From Lentilactobacillus kribbianus (GTDB taxonomy: Bacteria; Bacillota; Bacilli; Lactobacillales; Lactobacillaceae): 64,000 bases of DNA. The stretch is taken from contig NZ_JABEQQ010000002.1 of NCBI RefSeq assembly GCF_013184075.1, positions 310,001-374,000 of the forward strand. The letters run 5' to 3'. A model generated the notes under the pieces. That model made no database searches and was not told the DNA's origin. It saw only the letters and a list, made by a program, of their open reading frames with translations. The translations under genes and the position numbers were made by a program. Below, in pieces: positions 52,242 through 61,962 of the stretch. Positions within the stretch are counted from its first letter, which is position 1, and the number at the start of each line of letters is the position of its first letter.

Positions 52242-53480
52242 ATGGCAAAGTATGAACAACTAATTCCTGATTTTATTGAATTTGTTAAAGTTAATACTCG
52301 TTCAGATGCAAACTCTAGTACCATTCCTTCAGCTAATCGTGAAACTGCTTTTTTGAACCATTTACAAACGAAACTCACACAAATGGGGCTAAAAGATGTT
52401 CATACAAACGAACAAAGTGGTTACGTTTTTGCTACTTTACCTGCTAATATTGATTATTCAACTCCAGTAGTGGGATTTATTTCCCATATTGATACAGCTG
52501 ATTTTAATTCAGAAAATATTCAACCACAATTTGTGAAAAACTATGATGGTGAATCAGTAATTAAACTAGATAAAGCTGGAAAATATAACCTGGATCCTAC
52601 AATTTTCCCTAATTTACGTAATTATAAAGGTGATACTTTAATCACTAGCGATGGTACTACGTTATTAGGAGCTGATGATAAATCTGGGGTAGCTGAAATT
52701 ATTGCTGCCGTGAATTATTTGATGAATCATCCAGAAATTAAGCACGGGGAACTAAAATTAGGTTTTGGTCCAGATGAAGAAATTGGTACGGGAGCCAATC
52801 ATTTTGATGTAAAAGATTTTGGAGCTGACGTAGCATATACCGTTGATGGTGGACCAGAAGGTGATCTCAATTATGAAACTTTTAATGCGGCCGATGCTAA
52901 AATCAAGGTACAAGGAACTAATGTTCATCCTTCTGACGCTAAGGGAGTGATGGTTAATTCATTGCAAGTAGCTATGGATTTTCATAACCAATTGCCTGCA
53001 GCTGATCGTCCCGAAAAAACTGATAATCGTCAAGGATTTTTCCACGTATACGCCTTCAACGGTACTGTGGATGCCAGTGAAATCGATTATATTATTCGTG
53101 ATCATGATCGTGAAAAATTTGAGGCGCGTAAACAATTAGTAAAAGATATTGTCAACCAATTAAATCAGCAATATGGTGCAAATACAGTTTCATTGGATAT
53201 GCATGATGAATATTACAATATGGGAGAAGTAGTCGCTGCTAATCCAGAGGTAGTTGATATCGCCGAACAAGCTATGAAAAATGTTGGTGTTAAACCTAAT
53301 ATTTTTGCTGTTCGGGGTGGAACAGATGGTTCTAAAATTTCTTTTATGGGATTACCTACTCCTAATATTTTTGCTGGTGGTGAAAATATGCATGGCCGTT
53401 TTGAATTTGTTTCAGAACGAGTGATGGAAAAAGCAACGGATGTTATTGTTGAAATTGCTAAACTATATGCTGCAAAATAA
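52242..53480 (+). CDS. pepT: Peptidase T (tripeptide aminopeptidase)
   Basis: PepT is a cytosolic M20-family zinc peptidase that removes the N-terminal residue of tripeptides, part of lactobacillus peptide use. The 412-aa protein has zinc ligands in ISHIDTADF, LGADDKSG, PDEEIGTGA, TVDGGPEGD and the C-terminal NIFAGGENMHGRFEF. AAAAGGAG precedes ATG. The CtsR operator of clpB begins 2 bp after its stop codon. Confidence 0.97.
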   Translation: MAKYEQLIPDFIEFVKVNTRSDANSSTIPSANRETAFLNHLQTKLTQMGLKDVHTNEQSGYVFATLPANIDYSTPVVGFISHIDTADFNSENIQPQFVKNYDGESVIKLDKAGKYNLDPTIFPNLRNYKGDTLITSDGTTLLGADDKSGVAEIIAAVNYLMNHPEIKHGELKLGFGPDEEIGTGANHFDVKDFGADVAYTVDGGPEGDLNYETFNAADAKIKVQGTNVHPSDAKGVMVNSLQVAMDFHNQLPAADRPEKTDNRQGFFHVYAFNGTVDASEIDYIIRDHDREKFEARKQLVKDIVNQLNQQYGANTVSLDMHDEYYNMGEVVAANPEVVDIAEQAMKNVGVKPNIFAVRGGTDGSKISFMGLPTPNIFAGGENMHGRFEFVSERVMEKATDVIVEIAKLYAAK

Positions 53481-53482
53481 TT

Positions 53483-53499
53483 GGTCAAAATTGGTCAAA
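53483..53499 (+). promoter_or_regulatory. CtsR operator of clpB
   Basis: A direct repeat GGTCAAA (53483-53489), 3-nt spacer, GGTCAAA (53493-53499) matches the CtsR heptad consensus RGTCAAA-NAN-RGTCAAA except for the middle spacer base. CtsR represses clp genes in Firmicutes at normal temperature. It is the only such repeat I saw in the window. Confidence 0.93.
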
Positions 53500-53503
53500 T
53501 TAT

Positions 53504-53532
53504 TTTAGTTTCATCTCAATATTTGTTAAAAT
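53504..53532 (+). promoter_or_regulatory. Promoter of clpB
   Basis: An extended -10 TGT-TAAAAT (53524-53532) has a weak TTTAGT 17 bp upstream, immediately downstream of the CtsR box. Confidence 0.6.
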
Positions 53533-53542
53533 AGTACTACTT

Positions 53543-53572
53543 AGACTTGAAAATTAATTTTCAAGTCTTTTT
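53543..53572 (+). terminator. Leader hairpin with U-tract before clpB
   Basis: An 11-bp perfect stem, AGACTTGAAAA (53543-53553) with TTTTCAAGTCT (53558-53568), has a TTAA loop and T5. It begins only a few bases after the expected clpB transcript start and ends 25 bp before ATG. As a pepT terminator it would be misplaced, because the clpB promoter lies upstream of it. Confidence 0.85.
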
Positions 53573-53597
53573 AAATACAAATAAAAGGGTGGAATAT

Positions 53598-56183
53598 ATG
53601 AATCCAGATAATTTAACAGAAGCGGTATCACAAGCAATCGCTCAAGCTCAACAAATTGCTGTGACCCGAAAACAACAAAATATTACTGTGGCACACTTGT
53701 TTAAATTTTTAGTTCAACCCGGTGAATTAGCCCGGCAAATTTATTCTGAATTGGGATTAAATTTGGATGAACTAGAACAAGAATTAGATACTGAAATTGA
53801 TCAAATTGCTACTGTTGCTGGCGATAATGTGAGTTATGGTCAATCATTGTCTAATAATATGTATCAATTATTGCAACAAGCAGAACAAATCAAAAATGAA
53901 TTTAATGATGATTATATTGCCGTAGATACTTTAACGATTGCTTTAATGAAATTAAGTGGTGAAAAACTGACTGAATACTTGAAACGACAAGGAATTACCG
54001 AACAAAAAGTTCGAAATGAAGTCGCAAGTATTCGGGGTGGTGAACGCGTGACTTCTAAGAATCAAGAGGATGGTTACCAAGCACTGGAAAAATATGGTAG
54101 TGATTTGGTTAAGGCTGCTCGCGAAAATAAACTAGGACCAATTATCGGTCGGGATGCAGAAATTTTGGATGTAATTCGAATTTTATCTCGCAAAACTAAA
54201 AATAATCCGGTATTAATTGGTGAACCAGGGGTTGGTAAAACGGCCGTAGTAGAAGGTTTAGCCAAACGAATTGCTACTAACGATGTTCCCGAAAATTTAC
54301 AAAATAAAACCATTTTTCAATTAGACATGAGTTCCTTAATCGCGGGTGCCAAGTACCGTGGCGAATTTGAAGAACGACTTCAGTCAGTATTAAAAGAAGT
54401 AAAAAAATCTGAAGGGCAAATTATTTTGTTCATTGATGAAATTCATACAATTGTCGGGGCTGGTAAAACTGAAGGGAGCATGGATGCGGGTAATATTTTA
54501 AAACCGATGCTTGCTCGAGGTGAACTGCATTTAATTGGAGCAACAACAATTGATGAATTCCGTCAAAATTTTGAAAAAGATAAGGCCTTAGAACGACGAT
54601 TTCAACGTGTATTAGTGGCGGAACCAACGGTTGAAGATACCGTTACGATTTTACGCGGGTTGCGAGAAAGTCTAGAGATTCATCATGGCGTAAAGATTCA
54701 TGACAATGCTTTAGTAGCTGCAGCTAAATTATCTAATCGCTACATTACTGATCGGTTTTTACCGGATAAAGCAATTGATTTGGTAGATGAAGCTTCAGCC
54801 GAAATTCGGGTAGAAATGAATTCCAGCCCCACTGAATTAGATCAAGCCAGTCGTCAATTAATGCGACTAGAAGTTGAAGAGGCCGCCTTAAAAGAAGAGA
54901 CTGATGATGATTCTAAGAAACGATTAAAAGAATTATCGCGTGAATTAGCTAGCACTAAGGAAAAAGTTAATGAATTAAACGCTCGTTGGCGTGATGAAAA
55001 ACAATCATTGGAAAAAATTAGTAGTAAAAAGCAAGAATTAGATAAGGCTAAAAATGATTTGCAACAGGCTGAAAGTAATTATGACTTAAATAAAGCGGCC
55101 GTGTTGCAACATGGAACTATTCCGGAATTGGAAAAAGAAATTGCCAGTTTAGAAGCACTTGATCGAGAAAATGAATGGTTAGTAGAAGAATCGGTTACCG
55201 CAGATCAAATTGCTGATGTCGTTAGTCGTCAAACTGGAATTCCAGTAGCTAAGTTAGTTGAAGGTGATCGCGAAAAACTACTTCATTTGGCTGACCATTT
55301 ACATCAACGAGTGGTTGGGCAAGATGAAGCTGTTGAAGCCGTTTCAGATGCCGTGATTCGGTCTCGAGCCGGATTGCAAGATCCAAGTAAACCATTAGGA
55401 TCATTTCTATTTTTAGGTCCTACTGGGGTTGGTAAAACAGAGTTAGCTAAGGCGTTAGCGGAAAATTTATTTGATTCTGAAGATCATATGGTACGAATTG
55501 ATATGTCAGAATATATGCAAAAAGAGTCGGTTTCTCGTTTAGTAGGGGCTGCGCCTGGATATATTGGTTATGAAGAAGGCGGTCAACTAACTGAAGCGGT
55601 TCGTCGTAATCCGTATACGATTGTTTTGTTTGATGAAATTGAAAAAGCTCATCCGGATGTTTTTAATATCTTGTTACAGGTTCTAGATGATGGTCGTTTA
55701 ACTGATGGTCAGGGACGGACTATTGATTTTAAAAATACAATTTTAATTATGACCTCAAATATTGGTTCGGATTTATTGCTTGAAGGAACTAAAGCGGATG
55801 GTACCATTCCAGCTAATGTCAAACAGGCTGTTTCACAACAATTACACGCCAGATTTAAACCGGAATTTTTAAATCGAATTGATGATACAATAATGTTTAC
55901 GCCATTAACGCTGCAAGATATGGAATTAATTGTACAAAAATTAGTTGATCAATTAGCTAAACGGCTAAAAGAACAAGAAATTGGCTTAAAAATCACTAAT
56001 GCTGCTAAGGTTTGGATTGCTAAGCAAGGTTATGAACCGCAATTTGGGGCACGACCATTACAACGTTTTGTGACTAAAACAGTAGAAACACCATTGGCTA
56101 AATTACTGGTGGCTGGCGACATTAGTAGCGGCGACACTGTGGAAATTGATACTGACAATAATGAATTAATCTTTAAACATTAA
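53598..56183 (+). CDS. clpB: ATP-dependent chaperone ClpB (Hsp100 disaggregase)
   Basis: ClpB works with DnaK, DnaJ and GrpE to dissolve protein aggregates. In the 861-aa product the N domain (residues 1-145) is followed by AAA+ module 1 with Walker A GEPGVGKT near residue 209 and a central coiled coil (about 395-520) with many Lys and Glu. AAA+ module 2 has GPTGVGKT near residue 607. I chose ATG 53598 with AAAGGGTGG upstream; the longer frame starts inside the leader hairpin. Confidence 0.97.
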   Translation: MNPDNLTEAVSQAIAQAQQIAVTRKQQNITVAHLFKFLVQPGELARQIYSELGLNLDELEQELDTEIDQIATVAGDNVSYGQSLSNNMYQLLQQAEQIKNEFNDDYIAVDTLTIALMKLSGEKLTEYLKRQGITEQKVRNEVASIRGGERVTSKNQEDGYQALEKYGSDLVKAARENKLGPIIGRDAEILDVIRILSRKTKNNPVLIGEPGVGKTAVVEGLAKRIATNDVPENLQNKTIFQLDMSSLIAGAKYRGEFEERLQSVLKEVKKSEGQIILFIDEIHTIVGAGKTEGSMDAGNILKPMLARGELHLIGATTIDEFRQNFEKDKALERRFQRVLVAEPTVEDTVTILRGLRESLEIHHGVKIHDNALVAAAKLSNRYITDRFLPDKAIDLVDEASAEIRVEMNSSPTELDQASRQLMRLEVEEAALKEETDDDSKKRLKELSRELASTKEKVNELNARWRDEKQSLEKISSKKQELDKAKNDLQQAESNYDLNKAAVLQHGTIPELEKEIASLEALDRENEWLVEESVTADQIADVVSRQTGIPVAKLVEGDREKLLHLADHLHQRVVGQDEAVEAVSDAVIRSRAGLQDPSKPLGSFLFLGPTGVGKTELAKALAENLFDSEDHMVRIDMSEYMQKESVSRLVGAAPGYIGYEEGGQLTEAVRRNPYTIVLFDEIEKAHPDVFNILLQVLDDGRLTDGQGRTIDFKNTILIMTSNIGSDLLLEGTKADGTIPANVKQAVSQQLHARFKPEFLNRIDDTIMFTPLTLQDMELIVQKLVDQLAKRLKEQEIGLKITNAAKVWIAKQGYEPQFGARPLQRFVTKTVETPLAKLLVAGDISSGDTVEIDTDNNELIFKH

Positions 56184-56193
56184 AAAAGCGCAC

Positions 56194-56228
56194 AAAAAAA
56201 GCCGGAATATTATATTCCGACTTTTTTA
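56194..56228. terminator. Bidirectional terminator between clpB and the DUF2929-like gene
   Basis: CGGAATA and TATTCCG form the stem with one mismatch below, flanked by A7 and T6, so it works in both directions. Confidence 0.88.
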
Positions 56229-56414
56229 ATCTTGGTCCTTAAGCAGTAGACTAACACCATTAACTAAAATTAATGCAGCTACTGAAGCAACAATAGCAAT
56301 ATTGATCATATTATATGGCATTCCTTCAAGTGCAGAGACAATGTATCCGATTACCTCTCCAAGAAGAATTGCCCAAAAAATAACAGCTAAATTACCACTA
56401 ATCCATCTAGGCAT
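56226..56414 (-). CDS. Small membrane protein, DUF2929/YjzD-like
   Basis: The 62-aa product has two membrane helices (NLAVIFWAILLGEVIGYIVSAL without its ends, and MINIAIVASVAALILVNGVSLLL) joined by a short loop, ending in charged KDQD. Length, topology and position next to dnaE fit the DUF2929 family as I remember it. GAGGTGAT precedes ATG. Function unknown. Confidence 0.75.
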   Translation of the reverse strand: MPRWISGNLAVIFWAILLGEVIGYIVSALEGMPYNMINIAIVASVAALILVNGVSLLLKDQD

Positions 56415-56438
56415 ATTATCACCTCACCAATAATATTC

Positions 56439-56467
56439 ATTTTAGCACAAATTGACTAGGCAATGAA
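56439..56467 (-). promoter_or_regulatory. Promoter of the DUF2929-like gene
   Basis: On the minus strand, extended -10 TGC-TAAAAT (TAAAAT at 56439-56444) with TTCATT 17 bp upstream. Confidence 0.5.
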
Positions 56468-56507
56468 AGCGTAATCTCTATTTATTTAATGCGATTTACA
56501 TTAGATT

Positions 56508-56516
56508 TGCTATAAT
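56508..56516 (+). promoter_or_regulatory. Promoter of dnaE
   Basis: Perfect extended -10 TGC-TATAAT, 23 bp before the dnaE start; no clear -35. Confidence 0.65.
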
Positions 56517-56539
56517 TTAACTAGAAAGAGGGTGACCCA

Positions 56540-59500
56540 ATGGAATACGTACCATTACAAGTAATTAGTTCGTACAGTTTATTAAAAAGCCCCATTAAAA
56601 TTAGTGATTTAGTAATTACTGCTAAAGACCGTGGTTATAAAACAATGGTCTTAACAGATTTTAATGTTATGTATGGTGCTGTAGAATTTTACGACGCTTG
56701 TGTTAAAAATAATATTAAACCAATCATTGGGCTTACTCTGGAATTAAATGATGAAACTGATATTAATAATACAGATCAAATAATTTTGATTGCTAAAAAT
56801 AACATAGGCTATGGTAACCTAATGGCCATTTCTAGTGAAAAAATGATTAATGATTCTTTTACTATGGCTGATTTAGCAGGCAAATTAGCTGGTATAGCGG
56901 TAATTGTGACCGAGCAATCTGGTTATTATAAAAACTTAATTAGCGGAGCACTCAATGAAGCTAATGATTATTTAGCAAAGCTTTTAGCCTTTCAATCCAA
57001 CAACGAAGTATTTGTTGGAATTAGTTATCATACTAGTCCAGAAATTAATCGAATGGTGGAAAAACATGCTACTGATTTAGGAGTTAGTGTTATTGCTTTT
57101 CAAACGGCTGAATATTTAAATGCAGATGATTTGTTTACTAAAAGAGTACTTCAAAATATTAATGCTAATCAAAAAATGAACGATATTACAACCAAAATCA
57201 AGCAACTGGGGCCTAATTGGTTAATTCCCATGGCTGATGAATTAAAGCAATTTCAGCAACAACAAATAACAGCTGGAATTGAGACCCTCAATCAATTAAT
57301 CAGTGAAGTCGATTGGCATTTAGAAAAACAAACGCCGTTGTTACCTAAATTCTCAGTGCCCAATGGAATGAATTCGGCCCAGTATTTAAGATCATTAAGT
57401 GAAGCTGGATTAAAACACCGAATGCAACAAAATAATATTCAAGATGTCGATAAATACCAACAACGACTCGAAAGAGAATTAAGTATTATTCACCAAATGG
57501 GCTTTGATGATTATTTTTTGATTGTTTGGGATGTTATTAAATATGCTCATGAACATAATATCTTGACGGGACCCGGACGAGGATCCGCAGCGGGTTCTTT
57601 AGTTTCCTATTGTTTGTTAATTACGAATGTTGATCCAATTAAATACGATTTATTATTTGAGCGCTTTTTAAATCCAGAGCGTCATCAAATGCCCGATATA
57701 GATATTGATTTACCGGATAATAAGCGGGATCAAGTGATTAATTATATGCACCATAGATATGGTGATGATCATGTAGCTCAAATTATTACTTTTGGTACCT
57801 TAGCTGCTAAACAAGCAATTAAGGATGTGAGCAAGACATTTGGATTAACTCCTGTGCAACAAAGCGTTTGGAGTCAGGCTTTTCCAGCTAATGGGCGGTA
57901 CCACAACCTGGCCGAAGCATATGCAAATTCTCAAAAATTGAAAAACTTAGTGGCTGACTCAACATTAAATGCTCAAATATTTAGGACAGCTCAAAAAATT
58001 GAAGGTTTACCTAGACATTTTTCAACCCATGCTGCCGGTTTAGTACTGAGTCAACAATCATTAGTTAAACAAGTACCACTACAGCCAGGTAACGAAGGAT
58101 TATTGATGACGCAATACTCTAAAAATTATGTTGAATTAGTCGGACTGCTCAAAATAGATTTTTTGGGTTTACGTAATTTAACGTTATTAGCTGATGTAAT
58201 GGATAATATTAAACAGAGCTTGGGCCACCAAATTGACTTAAATCAAATTCCGTTAGATGATGCGACCACCATTTCCTTGTTTAGTAATGGAAAAACTAAC
58301 GGTATTTTTCAATTTGAATCACAGGGAATTCGGCAAGTACTAGTGGATTTTCAACCGACTAATTTTGCTGATATTGTTTTAATTAATGCTTTGTATCGTC
58401 CGGGACCAATTGATAATATATCATTGGTAATTGAACGTAAAAGGCAGAAACAGGCTGTAACCTTTAATTTACCCGTAATGAAACAAATTCTACAGCCAAC
58501 TTATGGTATTATCGTTTATCAAGAGCAAGTAATGCAAGTAGCCTCTGCCTTAGCCGGATTTTCGTTAGGACAGGCTGATATCTTACGACGAGCGATGAGT
58601 AAAAAGAAATTACAAGAAATTGATGACATGAAGACGAGCTTTATTGAAGGAGCTAAGCATCGCGACGTTTCTTCAGTTGAAGCTACTCAAGTATTTGATT
58701 ATATTGAAAAATTCGCTAACTATGGCTTCAATAAATCGCATGCGGTTGCTTATAGTATTGTTGCTTTTCAAGAAGCATATCTAAAGGTTCACTATCCACA
58801 GGCTTTTTATACTGCTTTACTGAATTTTGCCAAAAATGATGGTAATAAAATTAAACAATACTTAGTTGAAATTAAGGCACTTAATATTTCAGTTACGGGC
58901 CCTAATATCAATTTAAGTGAAAATCAATTTACAATTACTGATAATCAAATTGTATTTGGTTTGGGAGTAATTAAAGGATTAAGAAAAGATTTTGTTGCGG
59001 CTATTTTGCAAGAGCGTCAAAATGGTGGCCCTTATAAATCATTTGCTAATTTCATGCAACGATTACCAGAAAAATACCGACAAGAAGAACTATTAAAACC
59101 GCTAATTTATGTAGGGGCTTTTGATGAATTTGGGTTTAATAGAGCTGAATTAATTGCAGCGGTACCAGAATTTATTAGCTCTACTGAGTTAAGTGGTAAT
59201 TCGATTGAATTACTGCAAATACTAGCTCCACAGATTACTAGACGGGATGATTTTTCTTTAACTGATAAATTGGAAAAAGAAAATGAATATTTAGGAGCAT
59301 ATTTATCGGGGCATCCAGTCGAAAAATTTACAAAATTAAATCAACAATTTTCGTTAACTAACGTTGCTGATTTAGTTGTTGGTCAAAAAAATAAAACCAT
59401 TTTATTATATGTTTCAAAGATAAAAACCATTCGAACCAAAAAAGGACAGCAAATGGCCTTTTTATCTGGCTCTGATCAAACTGGTGATATTGAAGTAACC

Positions 59501-59887
59501 ATTTTCCCTAAACAATTCGATCAAAACGAATCATGGTTACACAAAGAAATGGTAATTATGGTTAATGGTTCAGTTGAATATCGGCAAGAAATGCAGTTTA
59601 TTGCTAATTGTTTGCAACCTGCTGAAAATGTTGCTCGTAAAATAAAATCATCTGCCAAACAACAGACATGGTTTATTAGAATTACGGATATGACTCAGTA
59701 TAATCAGGCGGTTAATAATATTGCAAAGTTAGGCCAAGGGGTAGTAGGTAATACTTCTGTTATTATTTTTGAGGCCAATCATCGAATTACTAGGAAATTA
59801 AATGCTAGATATGATTTGCGTAATGACGAACAAACTAATCAACGATTAAAAGAATTATTCGGTGAAAATAACGTTATTTTACAGTAA
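56540..59887 (+). CDS. dnaE: DNA polymerase III DnaE-type alpha subunit
   Basis: DnaE is the second replicative polymerase of Firmicutes, which extends RNA primers before PolC takes over. In the 1115-aa product an N-terminal PHP domain has lost its metal ligands: the usual HxHS and TDH motifs read VISSYS and TDF. The polymerase core has GPGRGSAAGSLVSYC near residue 345 and PDIDIDLPD near residue 385, followed by a helix-hairpin-helix region and a C-terminal OB fold. AGAGGGTGA precedes ATG. Confidence 0.97.
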   Translation: MEYVPLQVISSYSLLKSPIKISDLVITAKDRGYKTMVLTDFNVMYGAVEFYDACVKNNIKPIIGLTLELNDETDINNTDQIILIAKNNIGYGNLMAISSEKMINDSFTMADLAGKLAGIAVIVTEQSGYYKNLISGALNEANDYLAKLLAFQSNNEVFVGISYHTSPEINRMVEKHATDLGVSVIAFQTAEYLNADDLFTKRVLQNINANQKMNDITTKIKQLGPNWLIPMADELKQFQQQQITAGIETLNQLISEVDWHLEKQTPLLPKFSVPNGMNSAQYLRSLSEAGLKHRMQQNNIQDVDKYQQRLERELSIIHQMGFDDYFLIVWDVIKYAHEHNILTGPGRGSAAGSLVSYCLLITNVDPIKYDLLFERFLNPERHQMPDIDIDLPDNKRDQVINYMHHRYGDDHVAQIITFGTLAAKQAIKDVSKTFGLTPVQQSVWSQAFPANGRYHNLAEAYANSQKLKNLVADSTLNAQIFRTAQKIEGLPRHFSTHAAGLVLSQQSLVKQVPLQPGNEGLLMTQYSKNYVELVGLLKIDFLGLRNLTLLADVMDNIKQSLGHQIDLNQIPLDDATTISLFSNGKTNGIFQFESQGIRQVLVDFQPTNFADIVLINALYRPGPIDNISLVIERKRQKQAVTFNLPVMKQILQPTYGIIVYQEQVMQVASALAGFSLGQADILRRAMSKKKLQEIDDMKTSFIEGAKHRDVSSVEATQVFDYIEKFANYGFNKSHAVAYSIVAFQEAYLKVHYPQAFYTALLNFAKNDGNKIKQYLVEIKALNISVTGPNINLSENQFTITDNQIVFGLGVIKGLRKDFVAAILQERQNGGPYKSFANFMQRLPEKYRQEELLKPLIYVGAFDEFGFNRAELIAAVPEFISSTELSGNSIELLQILAPQITRRDDFSLTDKLEKENEYLGAYLSGHPVEKFTKLNQQFSLTNVADLVVGQKNKTILLYVSKIKTIRTKKGQQMAFLSGSDQTGDIEVTIFPKQFDQNESWLHKEMVIMVNGSVEYRQEMQFIANCLQPAENVARKIKSSAKQQTWFIRITDMTQYNQAVNNIAKLGQGVVGNTSVIIFEANHRITRKLNARYDLRNDEQTNQRLKELFGENNVILQ

Positions 59888-59968
59888 AAAATTAAAAATA
59901 TAAGTAAGGGCTTTCTTTCACTAAATATCAACAATGCCCGTCAATAACTGTTTTAAGCTTCAGTAACA

Positions 59969-59986
59969 TTTACAAGACATTGTAAA
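59969..59986 (+). promoter_or_regulatory. Perfect dyad (operator candidate) at the pyk promoter
   Basis: TTTACAA (59969-59975), GACA, TTGTAAA (59980-59986). This 7-4-7 perfect inverted repeat covers the -35 position of the likely pyk promoter. No U-tract follows. It does not match CcpA, Rex, CodY or CopY consensus sites as I know them. Confidence 0.6.
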
Positions 59987-60002
59987 ATAAAAGTGTTAGA
60001 AT
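59974..60002 (+). promoter_or_regulatory. Promoter of pyk
   Basis: AAGACA (59974-59979), a 17-bp spacer and TAGAAT (59997-60002) with upstream TGT. The leader would be about 85 nt. The 208 bp between dnaE and pyk hold no gene. Confidence 0.6.
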
Positions 60003-60094
60003 ACCTTTTGAATATGGCGAAAAATCAAGTGCTGACTCAGATTTTGAATTAGGACAAGATGATAATTCGCAAGCTAAAAGGAGAGATACTACTT

Positions 60095-61852
60095 ATGAAA
60101 AAGACAAAGATCGTAAGTACCTTAGGACCAGCAAGTACCGATGTTGATATTATTGCTCAGTTGATTGAAGCTGGCGCAAATGTTTTCCGGTTCAACTTTT
60201 CACATGGTGATCATGAAGAACATTTAGATCGAATGAATAAAGTTCATGAAGCTGAAAAGAAAACTGGTAAGACTGTTGGTATTATGCTTGATACTAAGGG
60301 TGCTGAAATTCGAACTACCGTTCAAAAAGGTGGCAAAATTGAATTCCATACCGGAGACACTTTCCGTATTTCTATGGATGATAGTATTGAAGGAACTCCT
60401 GAAAAGATTGCAGTTACCTACCCAGGTCTATACGATGATGTTCATGAAGGCGGTCACGTATTATTTGATGATGGTTTGCTTGATACAGTTATCGAAAAGA
60501 AAGACGATGCTAATAAAGAATTAGTTGTTGTTGCTCAAAATGATGGTATGCTTGGATCACGTAAAGGGGTTAACGCTCCTGGTGTTTCAATCAACTTGCC
60601 TGGTATTACTGAAAAAGATTCAGACGACATTCGTTTTGGTTTGGATCATGATATTGATTTTATTGCTGCTTCATTTGTTCGTAAACCTCAAGATGTTCTT
60701 GATATTCGGGCTCTTCTTGAAGAAAAGAATATGGAACATGTTCAAATCTTCCCTAAGATTGAATCTCAAGAAGGTATTAATAACTTCGACGAAATCATCA
60801 AAGTTTCTAATGGTTTGATGGTTGCCCGTGGTGACATGGGTGTTGAAATCCCTGCTGAAAACGTTCCGTTGGTTCAAAAGACTTTGATTCGTAAGTGTAA
60901 TGCGGCTGGTAAGCCAGTTATTACTGCTACTCAAATGCTTGATTCAATGCAAGAAAATCCACGGCCAACTCGTGCCGAAGCATCTGACGTTGCCAATGCT
61001 GTTTTTGATGGTACTGATGCAACTATGCTTTCTGGTGAAAGTGCTAATGGTGACTACCCTGTAGAAGCTGTTGCTACTATGGCTAGAATTGACGTTAAGG
61101 CAGAAAATGCCTTCCCTGAATTTGGTACTCCACGTCCAGCCTTTGCTGCTAATGATGTTACTGAATCCATTGGTGATTCCGTAACTCGTGTTGCCAAAGA
61201 ATTGGGTATTAAGACAATTGTTGCTGCTACTAAATCAGGTTATACTGCACGTATGATTTCTAAATATCATCCAGATGCTGATATTTTGGCAATTACTTTT
61301 GACGAACAAACTCGTCGTGGTTTGATGATTAACTGGGGTGTTACTCCGATCGTTGTTGACGAACCTGCAAGTACTGACGAAATCTTTGAACTTGCTTCTA
61401 AGAAGGCAGTCGAAACTGGTCTTGCTCAAGAAGGTGACCTAATTCTTATTACTGGTGGTATGCCAGTTGGGGAAAGTGGTACTACCAACTTGATGAAAGT
61501 CCAATTAATCGGTTCTAAATTGGTTCAAGGTCAAGGTGTTGGTGACCAAACTGTTATTGGTAAAGCGGTTGTTGCAGATAACGCTGCTGATGCAGTTAGT
61601 AAGGTAACTGAAGGTAGTGTATTAGTTACTAAAACAACTGATAAAGACTACATGCCAGCTATCGAAAAAGCTAGTGCTTTAATCGTTGAAAATGGTGGCT
61701 TAACTTCACATGCAGCCGTAGTTGGTATTTCAATGGGATTACCAGTTATTGTTGGCGCTGAAGGTGCCACTAGCAAGATTTCTGATGGTGAGTTAGTTAC
61801 TGTTGATTCTCATCGTGGAATTGTGTATCATGGTGCTTCAAACTCAATTTAA
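60095..61852 (+). CDS. pyk: Pyruvate kinase
   Basis: Pyk makes pyruvate and ATP from phosphoenolpyruvate and ADP at the end of glycolysis or the phosphoketolase pathway. In the 585-aa product the catalytic barrel has KTKIVSTLGPAS at the N-terminus, IFPKIESQEG and MVARGDMGVEIP. The allosteric domain follows, then the extra C-terminal PEP-utiliser-like domain common in Gram-positives (IVENGGLTSHAAVVG). I chose ATG 60095 with AAAAGGAGAG upstream. pfkA, its usual upstream partner, is absent. Confidence 0.97.
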   Translation: MKKTKIVSTLGPASTDVDIIAQLIEAGANVFRFNFSHGDHEEHLDRMNKVHEAEKKTGKTVGIMLDTKGAEIRTTVQKGGKIEFHTGDTFRISMDDSIEGTPEKIAVTYPGLYDDVHEGGHVLFDDGLLDTVIEKKDDANKELVVVAQNDGMLGSRKGVNAPGVSINLPGITEKDSDDIRFGLDHDIDFIAASFVRKPQDVLDIRALLEEKNMEHVQIFPKIESQEGINNFDEIIKVSNGLMVARGDMGVEIPAENVPLVQKTLIRKCNAAGKPVITATQMLDSMQENPRPTRAEASDVANAVFDGTDATMLSGESANGDYPVEAVATMARIDVKAENAFPEFGTPRPAFAANDVTESIGDSVTRVAKELGIKTIVAATKSGYTARMISKYHPDADILAITFDEQTRRGLMINWGVTPIVVDEPASTDEIFELASKKAVETGLAQEGDLILITGGMPVGESGTTNLMKVQLIGSKLVQGQGVGDQTVIGKAVVADNAADAVSKVTEGSVLVTKTTDKDYMPAIEKASALIVENGGLTSHAAVVGISMGLPVIVGAEGATSKISDGELVTVDSHRGIVYHGASNSI

Positions 61853-61868
61853 TTTAATTGAATAACAA

Positions 61869-61903
61869 TTAAAAGAGCTTGGGATTTCCCAAGCTCTTTT
61901 TCT
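61869..61903 (+). terminator. Intrinsic terminator after pyk
   Basis: AAAAGAGCTTGGG and CCCAAGCTCTTTT form a 13-bp perfect stem with an ATTT loop and a T run. Confidence 0.96.
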
Positions 61904-61962
61904 TTATAAGTCGAAATTAAGAGTTAAAACGTGTAGAATGGTATCAGAATAAGGAAACGGAG

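Noticed and set aside
59900-59936. GGGC...GCCC pair after dnaE as a terminator
   Set aside because: Only four base pairs, a loop of more than 20 nt and no U-tract.
60001-60094. Open frame in the pyk leader as a remnant of pfkA
   Set aside because: The short translation (beginning IPFEYGEKSS) does not resemble the PfkA C-terminus, and it has no start codon or ribosome binding site.
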